Shown: in pieces, positions 1-13,800 of the stretch | How positions within the stretch are numbered: the first letter of the stretch is position 1 | How the letters are laid out: each line of letters opens with the position of its first letter | Source: Arion vulgaris | Taxonomy: Eukaryota; Mollusca; Gastropoda; Stylommatophora; Arionidae | Assembly: GCA_020796225.1 (NCBI GenBank) | Contig: CM036764.1 | Location: forward strand, 28,931,450-28,995,449 | Direction: 5' to 3' | DNA: 64,000 bases | Position numbers and translations under genes: made by a program | The notes under the pieces: model-generated | Told to the model about the DNA's origin: nothing | Database searches by the model: none | The model's input: the letters and a program-made list of their open reading frames with translations, nothing else

Positions 1-1345
1 AAGTCTGAAGATTGTGGTCTATGCTTTTCTGTTTAGTGTATTTATACTGTCGTGCTCTGGATTGTATCCTCCATTTGTTTTTCTCCAGATCATTTTCCTG
101 GATTGTTTCAGGAGAGTCTTTGCTTCTGTAAAACTTTGTGTTGGGTGGTGTTGTGTTAGACTTCCCCAGCCTTTGCGAGTTTGTCAGCCTTTTCGTTTCC
201 TGGTATGCCACAGTGAGCTGGTATCCACTGTAAGACCAGTTCGGATTTTTTTTTACAACAAGCTGATATTTTGCCGTATGTCCTGAATGAGCTTGTCTTG
301 TCTGGGACTTGAGATAGCCTGGAGAACGGATCTTGAATCGCTAAAGACTGCAATATTTTTGCTGACACTTGCTGGTCGTTGAGAATCTGTATGGCTGCAA
401 GAAGGGTTGTTGCCTCTGATCTAAAGTTGGTGCATGTTTCTCCTGCTGCCAGAGAGTGTGTTTCTGTGTTTCCTTGAGGGTGAGTGATGTAGATTCCGCT
501 GCCTTCCTTTCTGGTAGCATCTGTAGCTGAGCCATCTGTGAACACGTGTCCATGTACTGGTGGAATATTGCTCTCGTAGCATTTGGAGTGAAATGGCTCT
601 TTGCTCTGTCTCTGTTTGTATTTATTTTGGAGATTATTCCTGAGACTTCTAGGTGTATTTGGGCCGTGTTTTGGTAGCGTGTCCATGGCTCTGGTATTAT
701 GGGTTCCCACATTTCTGGGTCAGTTTCTAGGATGTTGCATATGAAATTCTCTGGCCAGATGGTTGGGACTTTTCCTTGCAAGTCTGTTTTTTGTTTTCTC
801 TTGAAATTTTGTGTGTAGAGGGTGTTCTTTTAGCCGTTTTAGTTTTTCAAACTGGGTGAGTGTTTTAAATTTTCTGCGGAGTTCTAGAGGCTCTATGTCT
901 GCGGTTTTTTCCATTTCTACGATAGGACTGCTTTTCATTGCTCCCAGAGTTATTCTTAGGCCCATGTTTTGTACCTTGTCTAGTTTCTGTGTGTTTGTTT
1001 TAGCTGCTGTTGTCCAAGAGCTGGATCCATATTCCATGATGGGTCTGACTGCTCCCATGTAGACCTGCTTTAATATTTTTGAATTTGCGCTCCAGGACGT
1101 GCCAGCTAGTTTCTTCATCCATGCAAGTCTTTGTATGGCTTTTCTTTGACTTTTGTCTATGTTTGGCTTCCAGGTAAGTCTGCTGTCTAGGGTGATTCCA
1201 AGGAAGGTGGGTATATCTGTTTGGGGTATTGTTTCGTTTTCTAAATTGATGGATACTTTTTCCTTGTGTGGGGAGAGGGAAAAAACAGTTGCTGTGGTTT
1301 TGTGTGGTTAATTTTGAGGCCCCAGCTTTTTGTCCAGTTCTCCAC
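1..1345 (-). mobile_element. LINE fragment: reverse transcriptase C-terminus and RNase H
   Basis: Frame from about 1345 down to 723 gives the end of an RT: TDIPTFLGITLDSRLTWKPN, then AVRPIMEYGSSSW and KLDKVQN. One in-frame TGA at 720-722 interrupts it and the same frame continues to 156 as RNase H ([39 protein letters not shown]). The frame is lost after 156. This is the I/Jockey-like layout with a terminal RNase H. It is 5' truncated near 1345 and inactive. Confidence 0.9.
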
Positions 1346-1479
1346 TTTTTTTTGGAGTAAATATGATGTTTTTTTAACCAGGGGCACCAAATGGGGGGAA
1401 GGGGTAGGTATGAGTCAGTTCTGGTTCACTGACCCTGGAATTCTGTCATCTCATTCAGTGTTTTTTTAATCATCCCACA

Positions 1480-2080
1480 TTCAGTATTACTTTAATCTCA
1501 TGGATTCAGTATTTCTTTAATCCCACATTCAGTATTACTTTAATCATAACATATAATATATTTATTTTCGTTTGCTCGCTATGATTTCAGGGTGGTCATG
1601 GGCCCTTATTTAATTTTTGCATGAAAGCTTGCTTTCATTAAAACCATTCAGGTGAGCCTTACTTCGACTTCAGAGGTACTTGTAATTTAGATCCCTAAAT
1701 AAAGAATCAAAATTTTCCTGTAGTCTAATCAACTGCGCATAGTGTGCACACCAAAAATTGTTGGCCCCTGGAATTCTTCATTTCTCCACAGCATGTGTAC
1801 ACTAGTGCAGCTTGTTACCAACTTCGTTATCCGTGGACCCTAAATGAAAATTGATGTCTGCAACATATACCACAATTATTTATGTGATCTATCTACTTCT
1901 GTGCCAGCTCTAGAATAACTACTAGTTAACCATTCATCGTAATTTGAGATAAAGATTGTATGTACATTGTACTGTTACATTTCAGCGGTTTTTGGTGTGG
2001 TGTGATCTTATTAAAATCATATGAAAGAAAAGGGTATACCATCTACAGTCAAGACAAAAGCAAACAAAATACAGTTTTGC
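1480..2080. other. Intergenic DNA with an old SINE remnant
   Basis: 1480-1560 has four imperfect copies of a catccacattcagtattactttaat motif. 1600-1760 matches the SINE family with gacttcagaggtacttgtaa (see 8015-8290). Nothing coding is seen. Confidence 0.5.
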
Positions 2081-2082
2081 TA

Positions 2083-2347
2083 ATCTTCTTGAACGCTCCA
2101 TATTAACCACTTGTTAACCCCTCTGTGTGATGTGTATGTGATCTGAGCCTTAGAACGATTTAGATATGGTGTACATTGTGCCAGTTATGTGCCTACAAGT
2201 AGGCCAGTACATCCGATTTCTGCGACGCTTTTTATTTACTAGGGTAGCTTCCCTAAGTCTTACATCAGTCGCCTTTTACGACACGCAATGTAGGTCACAG
2301 TTGTACTATCCTTTGTTTCCTTTGTGGGCCCCAACACCCCAAGGGTG
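2083..2347 (-). mobile_element. SINE family B copy
   Basis: Minus-strand copy: starts at the right with the gtggg/ccccaaca head and ends at the left with gagcgttcaagaag. It contains the shared AAAGGAWACAAAGGATAG-like head, the rearranged GTCGTAA-GGCGACTG core and the family B tail (CTACTTGTAGGC; GGTTAACAAGTGG). Confidence 0.8.
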
Positions 2348-2399
2348 CAGTTTTGATATTGGTATCATCCTCTAATAGCTTGTCCTTAGCAGAACTTTG

Positions 2400-2575
2400 C
2401 CCTTCTAACCTTCATTTACAACTTATCTCTTTCCTAAGCCAGATGTCCCGCCTCTGCAGCCGTCACACTCAAATCATTAGTCACATCCTGAATCCATCTT
2501 CTCCGCAGTCTTCCTCTTCTCCCCGTTGACGGGATACATCCTTCCATAATGAACTTCTCCAAAAAAAGGTATAAA
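2400..2575 (-). mobile_element. LINE tail fragment
   Basis: Minus-strand reading EKFIMEGCIPSTGRRGRLRR then RWIQDVTNDLSVTAAEA matches the conserved region after the RT of many LINEs (G-R-P-R-K-R-W followed by a helix). No other domain remains. Confidence 0.7.
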
Positions 2576-3040
2576 GAACAATAATCATAAAAACTGAATA
2601 ATATTAGAGAAAAATTAGTTTAATAAAAATGCTTACAATAAAGAACTACACTACAAATATATTATATGTAAATACACAGCAGTCCTGCTAAGGTAGAATA
2701 TGAATTCATTCAAATTAACAAATTACATTTCATATTAATCACTTTGAATGCATAACAATACAGAAGACAAACCAATTCTGGAAACTTTCAGTTCTATTTG
2801 AAACACAGATTAAACTAACATTCCATTCCTAAATCTTACATCCTTATTAGCTATAAATTACTCTCTCTGCATGCTCTTTCCTAGTTCAAGCATCCTACTC
2901 CTTAGATCAATATATTCATAAAAAAGCTACACCACATATTTTTGGTGAACTGGTTTAGAATTGATTTCATCTTACATCCATCCTCTAAGATAGAACCATT
3001 TATTCATGTCATGCTTGGTTCCAAATTTCTAGTTTCAATC
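2576..3040. other. AT-rich stretch, nothing recognised
   Basis: No repeat family, long open frame or splice-flanked conserved block seen. Confidence 0.4.
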
Positions 3041-3052
3041 AATGCAATATCA

Positions 3053-3295
3053 CAGCTGTGTGGTGTCGAAGCCTGCAAGGGGAAACAAAGAATAGTACCA
3101 CTGTGACCTACATTGCATGTCGTAAGAGGCGACTGATGTAGACCCTAGGAATGTTGCTCTAGTAAATAAAAACAGTGCAAAAATTGGATGGGCTGGCCTA
3201 CTTGTAGGCGCATTACTGACACAATGTACAATCACTCTTGGGCTCGGATCATATACAAACCACACAGAGTGGTTGATGTGAAGCATTCGAAGAAG
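3053..3295 (+). mobile_element. SINE family B copy with target-site duplication
   Basis: Flanked by direct repeats aatgcaatatca at 3041-3052 and 3296-3307. It contains the GGGGAAACAAAGAATAGT head, the CATGTCGTAAGAGGCGACTG core, the TACTTGTAGGCGCAT tail and a GAAGAAG end. Confidence 0.9.
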
Positions 3296-3309
3296 AATGC
3301 AATATCATC

Positions 3310-4190
3310 ATGCAAAATACGATGGCAGAACGATATCAATATGTCCCAATTGTTCATAATCAATTATATATGCAACATTGACACTTTAAAATCCATTTTG
3401 TCAGACCTCTCTAGATTGTGACACCATCAGAGAAGAAACTATTCAAGAACATTGAGCTTCTTATAGATCCCATCCATGATCAGAGATTGATGAAACAATC
3501 ATTGACCAAAACATATGGTGACATGATGATCTAAAATCATCATCCAATAGCTTGTCATGAACAGAGCGTTGTCCCCCAACAGGCCTTCAAACATATGGTG
3601 GCATCTATCTATCTATTCTCTAATCCTGTTTGCTTTCAGGTGTCAGGTCGAAAAATGAGACACCTGGAGCAAACCTCTCTATGCAACTTGTCTTTCTTCT
3701 TTCTCAAATCCTGGTTTGCCTGAGGTTTGGAACTGATAGCATAATTTTGGTGAAAAAAATTGTGTTTGTAAAATTCTCTTTTAGTATTCATGGTGACATG
3801 TTTGCATTTCAAAATTGGTGACATTTGTTCTATGATTTGATTTACTTTATTGCATCCATGTTGGATTTTGATAGTTTTTCTACCATTTGCTGATAAAATG
3901 CTCTCGAGGTATGATTATGCTCCCTAGGTATGTGTGGTTAAATGAAGATATGGATAGAGTTAGAACGACATGTGCTAACTTTAGAAACAAAATGATGATT
4001 AAAGAGGCTAAGATTCAGTGAACCAATGCAGTTCTAGATCCTATTCCAAGTGGTGACAGGCTGCATCACTGTAGGTAGGGATCGAAGAGTGTGGGCAAAC
4101 ATGACTCAATTATCTGATGCTGAAAACAGGTGACTCAAATAAAAAAGTACATTCTTTCTGTCTCTATGTAAACAGTGACAACATAACATC
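3310..4190. other. Intergenic DNA
   Basis: A weak LINE-like reading (IRWQNDINMSQLF) occurs near 3320-3360; otherwise no recognised feature. Confidence 0.35.
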
Positions 4191-4212
4191 CTTTTTAGGG
4201 AAAACACAGAAG

Positions 4213-4440
4213 AAATTATGATTAAGACAGGACATGCTACTTTTGACATAAAACTGATAATTAAAAAAGGATGTACATGGAGTTAAAAGGTCCAATGTAA
4301 CTTAAAAAACAAAACTTGTAATTAAGAAAGGATGTACATGGCGTTAAAAAGTCCAATGTAACTTAAAAAACAAAACTGGTAATTAAGAAAGGATGTACAT
4401 GCAGTTAAAAGATCCAATGTTACTTAAAAGCAAATCTGGA
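4213..4440 (+). repeat. Minisatellite, unit about 61 bp
   Basis: About three good and one degraded copy of a unit containing aggatgtacatggcgtt and ccaatgtaacttaaaa. Confidence 0.85.
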
Positions 4441-4540
4441 GATGAAGAAAAACTGTACATTGGGTTGCCTATTGTGTCTATCGTGTTCTGGTAGAGATCT
4501 TGTTTGTTTTTAGCAATAAGTGTGTGTCAATGATTATCTC

Positions 4541-4563
4541 ATATATATATATATATATATATA
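4541..4563 (+). repeat. (AT)n microsatellite
   Basis: Uninterrupted alternating AT run downstream of the dipeptidase stop codon. Confidence 0.9.
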
Positions 4564-4583
4564 TTAATGTTTACATGCTTACA

Positions 4584-4597
4584 TTTATTTATTTATT
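4584..4597 (-). promoter_or_regulatory. Likely polyadenylation signals of the dipeptidase gene
   Basis: Three overlapping AATAAA hexamers on the minus strand, about 130-145 nt past the stop codon. The cleavage site is unknown. Confidence 0.5.
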
Positions 4598-4727
4598 CCA
4601 GTTTCTGAACTAAATAATTCTGTTTATACACAGTATACATTGTAGTTCTTCACACCATTATAACATGGGCATGTCTTACAGATTGTGTATACAGAAAAAA
4701 AAAGTACACTCCAAATCATGCAGAGTG

Positions 4728-4778
4728 CTACGCAGCCAATTTAGCCAGCTCATCAATGTAGGCAGCAAACGTTTTTAT
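4728..4778 (-). CDS. CNDP2: Dipeptidase exon 14 (C-terminus and stop)
   Basis: Encodes [16 protein letters not shown] then TAG. It aligns with the C-terminal helix that follows NY.(E/Q)G in the family. The acceptor is TTTCAG and the exon enters in phase 0. Confidence 0.9.
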   Translation of the reverse strand: MKTFAAYIDELAKLAA

Positions 4779-7700
4779 CTGAAATAAAAATGTACACATG
4801 TTAAAAAAACTGTCTTTACCGCCTGTGTAATATCGCTTTTAAAGGTGGTGTAGGACAGAGGAGAGGTGAGCCTGAGGAAGTTAATGGCTACATGGCTAGT
4901 GCAGTCAATGCAAAACTGTTCAGGTTATGACTTTTTTATGCCCCTACAGAAAAACTCATTGACCTTACCGGGGATCGAACCCTGGTCTCCGAATGGGAGC
5001 TCACACTCTAATCCCATTTGGCCAGATTCCTCCTCTCTCATAACACTATTTATTTAAATAGTGATCTGAACTTTTCTAACAATAGATGAACACAAATAAC
5101 AGAAAATGTACACTATAAAGATAACATTGTTGAGAAAATGTACTCTTACTATGTAGTACGTTATGTTGATTTTTTCATTTTATAAATACAAAACTGCAGT
5201 GAATACTTTGTGTATGTCTTCTTTGAAAGCTCCATATTGACCACTTGTTAACTATTCTTTGTGATCTGTATGTGATCTGAGTCTAAGAACTATTGTACAA
5301 TGTGATAGTTATGTACCTACTAGTAGGCCAGAACATCTGATTTCTGTGATGCTTTTTATTTACTAGGGTAGCTCTCTAGGCCCCTTACCTCAGTCACCTC
5401 TTCTTCTTCGCGATCACTAAATTGATGATTATACCATTAGACACATTCTTTTAATGAAGTCGACTGGAGCTCATCTCTGGTGCCATGTAGTTTTGAATGT
5501 AGTATTGTGTTGTAGGGTCAACCTTCTTTTCTAGGGAGGACATACAGGGGACAGTCTTGCAGGACATGTTCTGTGGTTTGATCAGTGGTGCCACAGAGGG
5601 GATGGAGACAATCGTATCCTGTGTAGGTGCTTGTTCAGTCTCTTATGCCCTATCCTGAATCGAAAGATGATAGTCTGTCCTTGTCTGTTGAGGTTATGTG
5701 CTCATCTCTCATTCCAAAAGTACTAATTTGCTCCTTGTGGGCCATCAGGATACATTTCCAGAGATCCCTGATCTCAGTGTGGGTGAGATCGAGTTTCTAG
5801 TCCTTATCAGAGATGGACTATAAAACGTAGGTTCCCATGTTCACATTCAGTATGTAAAAGAACCTTTAGCAATTTAAAATCAAGAAGAGCAGGCTGGAAA
5901 GCCACTGCCTGTGCAAAATTAATTTGAAAAATTAAAAAATGAAATTCCTACAAAATATTTTTAACCATCTTATAAAATTACATCAGGGACCCTCGCCGGT
6001 GCTATGAAGTTCACGCACAGCCACTGAGATCTTCCTGTGAAAGAAAGAGATCGGAGTACACATGGTTACTCACCGAAGTGCAATGATGATGGTCCTCCTC
6101 CTTCTTCTTGCGTTGTTCTTTATGACCAATTTTAATCACTCTTTGTGATATGTTTGATCTTTGCAAGAACGTGTATACGTTGCACATTGGTTTGGTAGGC
6201 CCTAAACGTATAGATTTCTACAAGTTTAGGACATGTGCATCCGATTTCAGCCAAACCCCTTAGTCGCCTCTTACGACATGCATGGCAGATAACAGTGGTT
6301 CTATTCTTTATACCCTAAATTTGGGCCCTGGTAACCACTCAGGCGGATGATGGTCCAATCACTCAGTACTGAATACTTACTCCATTTTATATAATTTGTT
6401 TTTTTGGTATTTTTATTCTATAAATACAATATTGTTGAGAATACTTACTCCTTGTATGTAGTTGCTTCTGTTGATCTTCTCATTCTGTGAATGAGCTCCA
6501 TCATCACTGGAACCCATGGGTAGTAGGATCACATTTTTGCCAGTGGCCTCCTGGAATGTCAGGGTCACTGGAATACTGCCACCTTCTCTGGTCAGATCAG
6601 GTTCAACTCCATGGACTGTTAAAAATAGGTTTTTTTACATTTTCCTAACAAAACCAATGTCATATTGCAAGAACTGAATGATGATATCGGAAAGCTGATA
6701 ATTGCTTAATTATTTGATGTCAGCAGGTTGATAATAATAACCAACAACCTAATGACTGTAGGTTGATAATTGTTCAATAATTTGATGTCAGAATGCTGAT
6801 AATTGTTCAATAATTTGATATTGATAAGTTGATAATATTTCAATTGTTTAATGTTGCCAGGAGGTTGATATTTGTAAAATGATGCCAGGAGATGGATAAT
6901 CGTTCAATAATTTGATAATGTCTGGAGACTGATTTCTATACAACCAACCCCCAATAACAGCATACAATAAAAAGAGATTGGGTACTAGAGCTAAGGAAGA
7001 CCAAGAAAAAGATGGATAGACAATATCAAGACCACAATACACAAACACGGATATAACACAACAAGGGCGACTCATTTGGCCCTAGAACGCAAATTAAATC
7101 TCCCATCCCAGGCTTAACGGCAAGAGTGGACAGCCAACTACATCTTCCACCTGGGAATAGACAATAGACTGATTTCTATATTATGTAACATATGCGATTA
7201 TTACCGTCATTGTTGGTGCTGGTGCTAGTATTACTATCCAGTCTCCCATGTGGTGCTGGGGACCCAAAAGGGGAAGCAAAGAATAGTCCCACTGCGATCT
7301 ACAAGCATGTCGTAAAAGGCGAATAATGTAGGACCTAGAGAAGCTACCCTAGTAAATGAAAAGTGTCGAGAAATCGGATGTGCTGGCCTACTTGCAGGCG
7401 CATAACTGGCACAACGTATCACTCTTAGGCTCAGATCAAATACAAATCACACAGAGTGGTTAACAAGTGGTAAATATGGAGCACTGGAAGAAGAAGAAGA
7501 CTATCCAGTCTAGTACGCTTCTTCGTGGTATCTGATTGAATGAGTGTTCACTTAAATTAGGATCGGACATTCACCAACAATAGAGGAAGGGAAAATGATA
7601 CTTGCATGCATGTCTTATTTATCCCTTAGTCATTCATACTCACTCACCTATTCTAGTAGCCCTCCTAGCTGCAACATAATTTGGATCATTGATGTCGCTA

Positions 7701-7790
7701 ACCCAGGGCCTACCTCCATGACCCATAGTTACACTGAGGAACCAGAAATGTGTACACTTTATACATATTTATAAACATAAGATGAATGAT

Positions 7791-7826
<36 letters not shown>

Positions 7827-10800
7827 TTTCGCTGCTTTGAATTCAGGCGTCAAGCCCCCTGTGAGTGTGGTTCAATTCCGCGGGCTGGCAGAAAAGCCAC
7901 AGGTTCTCCAGATTTACGGTGTTCATGGCACTGAACCTAAGGGTTACGATGTCCATGGCACCGAGTCGAAGAGCTGAAAGCTCAAGTGCTTCTAGATCAG
8001 AAAAAAAAAAATTCAGGCGTAGTCATTATGCCTAATATGATACCCCTGAATGAGTTTTGTGTGAAGACATGCTTTCCTTATCACCAGTGTCCCTCACCAT
8101 TCAGGCAAACCTTACTCCTACTCTGACGTTAGAGGTACTTGCAAATTAGATCCCAAGTAAAGAATCAGGACTTCCTGTAATTCAACCACATACTGTGCGC
8201 ACATAGAGAATTTTTTACTAGCCGCATACTCTGAAATTTCTACGGCATGTACTCACTAGCACAGCATGGTATTAACTTTGCTATTGGCAACCCCTTTAAT
8301 AATATGACTATTACTTGTTTGGAAGTTAATATCTATTTTAAGTATAATTTACTACAATGTAGCAAACGAACGAGTGTGACCATATTTGTAAGCGATACTA
8401 CAGTTACTAAGTAGTTACGCCTTTGCCTTGCGAGCCGAAGGATGTGGATTCGGATCTGGACCGCACCATTCTGTTCACGGGTGTATTTTTTTCCAGAGAC
8501 CCCTAGGATTTGTGCCATTTCTACGGAGTTTGTGCAATACTCTCGGCAGGTGGCATGCCATTTCTACAGAGAGGGACCATATGGGGTAAAACCTGGTGCT
8601 ATGAAGTCAATCCTTTGGAAAGTTATGCGTACAAAAACACAATTTTTCATCTTCTTAATGATTACATCAGTGATTGACTTACCTAACACTGTTTGGACTC
8701 CCCCTCTGTGCGTGGACATTCTCAATATGCCTTTCAACCAATCTCTGAATCTCTGCTGGTGTCTGATGTGGTACAAGTCGGATGGAAAACTTGCCAATCA
8801 CTTTACGTGGGATCACAGTTTTAGCTCCAGCAGCACTGAAAGCGCCTTCAATACCTGGAAAAACAGGACAACCATTTCTATAATGAAGTAAGACTTTAAT
8901 TTCCTTTGTTAGTTACAAGAAATTTGTAAAAGTTGATAATAAACTTTACTTTATATATACTCTTGAGCATCTTTAACTCATTGCGTCCAGTCGACGCTCC
9001 CAACGTAGAAAACAGTTCTCTCATTATGCCAAAACACGCTTTTAGTTAGTCTTTCCTCTTGGGCCTGTGGGTGGCGCATAGGGCAGAGGTCATAGCTCTC
9101 CATGGTTCGTTGCTATCTGTTTTAGGTCTTTAATGTTTACTAGGCCCATCGTTGAGCCTTCTCTGGTGATGGTTCTACGCAGAGTCTCTCTTGGTCTTCC
9201 TCGTTTTCTTTTTCCCTCTGGTGTCCATATGAGGGATTGGTAAGGAGTCTTCTCTCATCCATTCTAAGTGCGTGGCCGATGTAGTTCCAGCGACGCTTTC
9301 TTATAAAATTTGATACATTTTCTTGCTTGGTCTCTTGTCTTATTTGTGTATTAGGTCTGAAATCTGACCATTTGAGGTTCAGCATTCTTCTAAAACATTT
9401 ATTCTCAGTTATCTAATTTTCTTTCTAGAGCTTTTGTTGCTTTCCAACTCTCGCATCCATATGTTAATACTGGAATCACACAAGAGTTAAAGATCTTTAA
9501 TTTTAAGTGCTTGCTGAGTGAATTGGACTTCCATATATTTGACAATTTGTTAAAAGCACTTGATGCCAATGCGATTCTGTATGGAATTTCTGGCGCTGTA
9601 TCCCCGTAGATGTCATCATACTCCCTAGGTATGTAAAACTTTTGACTTTTTCAAGAGTGTAGTTTTTAGTTGGATATTTTCTGGACTACTGGTAAGGTCA
9701 ACAATTTTTGTTTTTGTGGTGTTGATTTGGAGACCAATTTGTCCTGAGATATTTTGGAGAAGGTTTGTTTTCATTTGAATATCTTGGTGTGATAAAGTCA
9801 AAAGGGCTATATCGTCGGCAAAATCAAGGTCTTCTAAAATTTTATCAACCCACTTGATGCCCATATTTGCGTTATTGGTGCATTTTCGCATGACCCAGTC
9901 AATTGCTATTTGCCATGACCCAGTCAAAACACGCTGTCAACGTCTAATTTGGGTCCATGCACATTTTGTTTCACTGTTCAGCTACTATATGTCCCACACT
10001 GTTTTTGTTTACAAAATTCAACGGGCAGATAACTCCCATTTCATTCATATACTATACGGCAAGGCAGAATTTATTTTCGATTATTTAGAAATAGTTTTAT
10101 TCGCAAATATATTTTTCCTGTTGTGAAAATAGTGAACTTTCGTGTGAAAAGTTTAGTTACAAGATGTTGTTTCGTCCTCCACGTCGTTAAAGTGCCGAAC
10201 AAGTCATGGATTTGTTCCAAAGTTCAATTAAACACACACAGTGTTTCATGTTTATGATTTCACCGACAATGATGACATTTTTATTTGATTTTTTTTCAAT
10301 AACATTAAATACAGCAATAATTTACTAAATAAATACTAATTTACAAATATAACTATTTATTATCAGATTGTTCAGAATTCTGCATATTTTCATTCCAACA
10401 GTATAAATTTAGCTTACATAGAACTAAAGTTATAGGGATATTTCCAAGATCACTCCATTTTGAAAAATTTTGCTAGAATGTGTTCTGGCAGAGCGTGACC
10501 ACCCCCCAAAATTTTCTAGGACACAAAGAGTTAAGGCTTGTTGCTGCCACTTCTTCATCAATGATCCAGTGGCACTTGAGCTCTTGCCCTTCGGCCCAAT
10601 GCTATGTAGTGGTATCTGCATGTGTTTGTAAGTTGTTCTTTTGTTCCGTATGTGTTCCATTTGTCTGGCATTGGAGAACATATCTCGTTAGTTTAGTTAT
10701 GGTACTTCATAGCAAGGGTCTATATAGAAAAATGATTAAGATGTTTGCCTGCAGTTCTGAAGGTTGTGTGTTCAAATCCGGACCGAGTCACATGTGCAAT

Positions 10801-13800
10801 TTGTTCATGATGTCCTTAGGATTGATGCTGGAGATACGGAGTACATACAACACTGTTGGCAGATGTCATGCCATTTCTGCCAACAGATACGGAACTATAT
10901 AGGATACTCGGTGCAATGAAGTTAAATCCTTCGTCTTTAGACTTCTGAACATTAGTCTTCTTCTTCTTCTTTGCGTTCGTTCTTACGACCAATTTTAATC
11001 ACTCTTTGTGATAAGTTTGATCTTTGTCAAGAACGTGTATACGTTGCACATTGGTTTGTAGGCCCCTAAACGCATAGACTTCTACACGTTTAGGACATGT
11101 GCATCCGATTTCAGCCAATGAACATTAGTTTTATGTCTCTTTTAGATGATTGATAACCCATCTATTTTTGCTATTTCTAGAATATTACTCATTAGTTTAG
11201 TTCCTGAAGGCGAGTGGTCAATGGATTAAATTCTTTTGGTGGAGGACACCAGTCAAATAGTAAAGCAGGCTTTCTCACAAAAATCAGTTAGAAGCGTCAT
11301 ACCAGGCGTCATGGCTAACGTCTTAATTCACAGGGGCGACGAAGAAGAAGATTAAATTCTTCAGCTGAAGATTTTTGTTCAGCCTCTCAAGACAACTAAG
11401 TGGCAACTGGGTACCAGAGAAATACTTGGAAATAAAGGAGGCTGACATGATCTTGATCATATCACCCAGTGTTGCATGCAGTTGGTCAAAGAAAAATATG
11501 GACCTAGCTCTATATTCCCCAATATACCTCTTGGTATGAAAATGGGTTATTTATTTTAGTTTTTAAAAGTTCACAGCAAAAACTTATCTTGAAACAAATA
11601 TAGCTGTTACTTGATTCAGAAAACAACTAATGGAGTACAATTTCTGGAGTTAAATGAGATGTAACACATCTTATGATTAAATTACCATGAATTGACAAGG
11701 AAGGGTGCCTCCATCTTGCCATCAACACCTCTGCCTTGTTGCCCTTCAGTAGTCTATTGGTCCCAATATCTTGTGCATAGTCCTCCTGAAGCAAAAACAA
11801 TATTGGAAAAACTAAACTTTTAAATATCAGTTATGTACATATCAGTTATGTTAATATTATAGTATGTACTGAAACATGGGCTATATCTAGGAGGATGCAT
11901 GAAACATATTGCTTGGGTAAGAATTTTTTTGGAGCAAATTTATTAGTGAAAAATTGTTGAGCATGTATTTTTATTCAGTATGTTTACTCATTTCCACTTT
12001 CTCGTCCTCTTTTTTTTTTTCATAATGTTTTTTTTTTGGGTGTTTTATCTATTATTCTACGCCGTTTGCTTCTTCTGGATTAAGTTTATTTGTCATGCTA
12101 AAAATGTCTCATGAATGAACAAACTCATATCCTCTTTACTGCAGTTCACACAAAAAAACACCAATATTACAATGATCCCAGCCCATTGTAGTATAATAGG
12201 AAATGACAAGACAAGGAAGAAGACAAGAAATTTCTCTAGAAAAAGAAGGGTGAATAACTCCAACAAATTGAAAATCATATAGCATATAATGAATTAAAAA
12301 CTATTATAAAAGCAGAATTTAGAAACAGTGATGACAGATACACCCAACTGCAGGCCTCTGCCACCAAATGTCATGGAACAAAACAAATTATTATATTCAG
12401 ACTTTGAACCAAACACAACAGACTGAGATGTTATATGAACAGAAAGCATAATATTGGTGAGAGAGACATGTATACTGAGCTTAGAGAATATAGAAATCAT
12501 TCTTCATGCATATTGACTTTATACGAAAGATAATGTGAAAATATGGTCAACTAGCCTACACTGTAGGTGCCCAAATAGAACACAACATACACTCCCTGGC
12601 ACCGCCCGAGTGGTTACCTGGGGCCCAAATTTGGGGTGTAAAGAATAGAACCACTGTTACCTGCCACGCATGTCGTAAGAGGCGACTAAGGAGGTTTGGT
12701 TGAAATTGGATGCATGTTTCCTAAACGTGTAGAAGTCTATGCGTTTAGGGGCCTACCAAACCAATGTGCAACGTATACACGTTCTTGGCAAAGATCAAAC
12801 ATATCACAAAGAGTGATTAAAATTGGTCGTAAAGAACGAATGAAAAGAAGGAGAAGACTCCCTGGCACAAATCACACATATATAACAAAGAGTGGTTAAC
12901 AAATTTTTTTACAAATAGTTGATAGATTGAAAGAAAACAAACAAATCAAATGTCTGTAATATTGCACAACTATTTTGATGTAGGTAACCCTATCAGAACT
13001 TAGTGTAACTAAATATACAACAGAACTCTGTCGCAACATAAGTAAATTAATTCAAATCTCAACAGATTATTGAATTGCAGATTGTTAATGTAACACAGAT
13101 AACATTGATGTGTCTTAGGTATACATACATGATCAAAGTCTATGGACTCATAAGTCTGTAACTCCGCATCTGTAATTTCCTGGACTGAATCATAAATACC
13201 AGGAATTAGAATTGTATGGTTGACATCGGTCAATGAGCCAAGAAGGGCAACCAAATCATTCATTGCCTCGTAGCTGAGGAAAAATAAAATAAAACAATAC
13301 TTCAGTAAAGACATCATTTATTTTATTGAAATTAAGTTAATACTTAAACTATATGGTTTACATAATGCATTAAAAAATACCAAATATATATCTTGTGCCA
13401 TTGCTTGCATACACGTTGATAAAGAAAAATGCTTACCATAAAATATTTTAAATAATTATGTGAAATAATATCACAGCACAAATTTATTTAAATGAAAATC
13501 TGCGTTACAGATTTGAATTATATCCTCTTCTTGTTTACAAAACCATCAATCGATAAAGAAGTCAGTGACCATCATTTCTTGTAGTTTCTTATATGTCAGC
13601 AATATATTTTCTTAACTCTTCTCGGTCTGTGGATATTTTTCAAAAGATGTTAGTGGTTTTAATCTCATCTCCAAGTTGTCCATCAAGATGGCTTTGGTGT
13701 GCCTCTATTTTGCATTTCTTTTGGAGGTCCTTAGCAAAGCAGTTCTAGTGATGGTGTCTACTTTGCCTTTCCTCTGAGGGTTCTTAGCAAATAGTTCCAG

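Noticed and set aside
8442..8891. Plus-strand 149-codon frame
   Set aside because: It runs antisense through dipeptidase exon 11 and a tRNA-SINE; not a gene.
12603..12856. Family A SINE as an ordinary tRNA-derived SINE
   Set aside because: CGCCCGAGTGGTTACC resembles a box A, but I could not find a matching box B at the right distance, so the pol III origin is left open.
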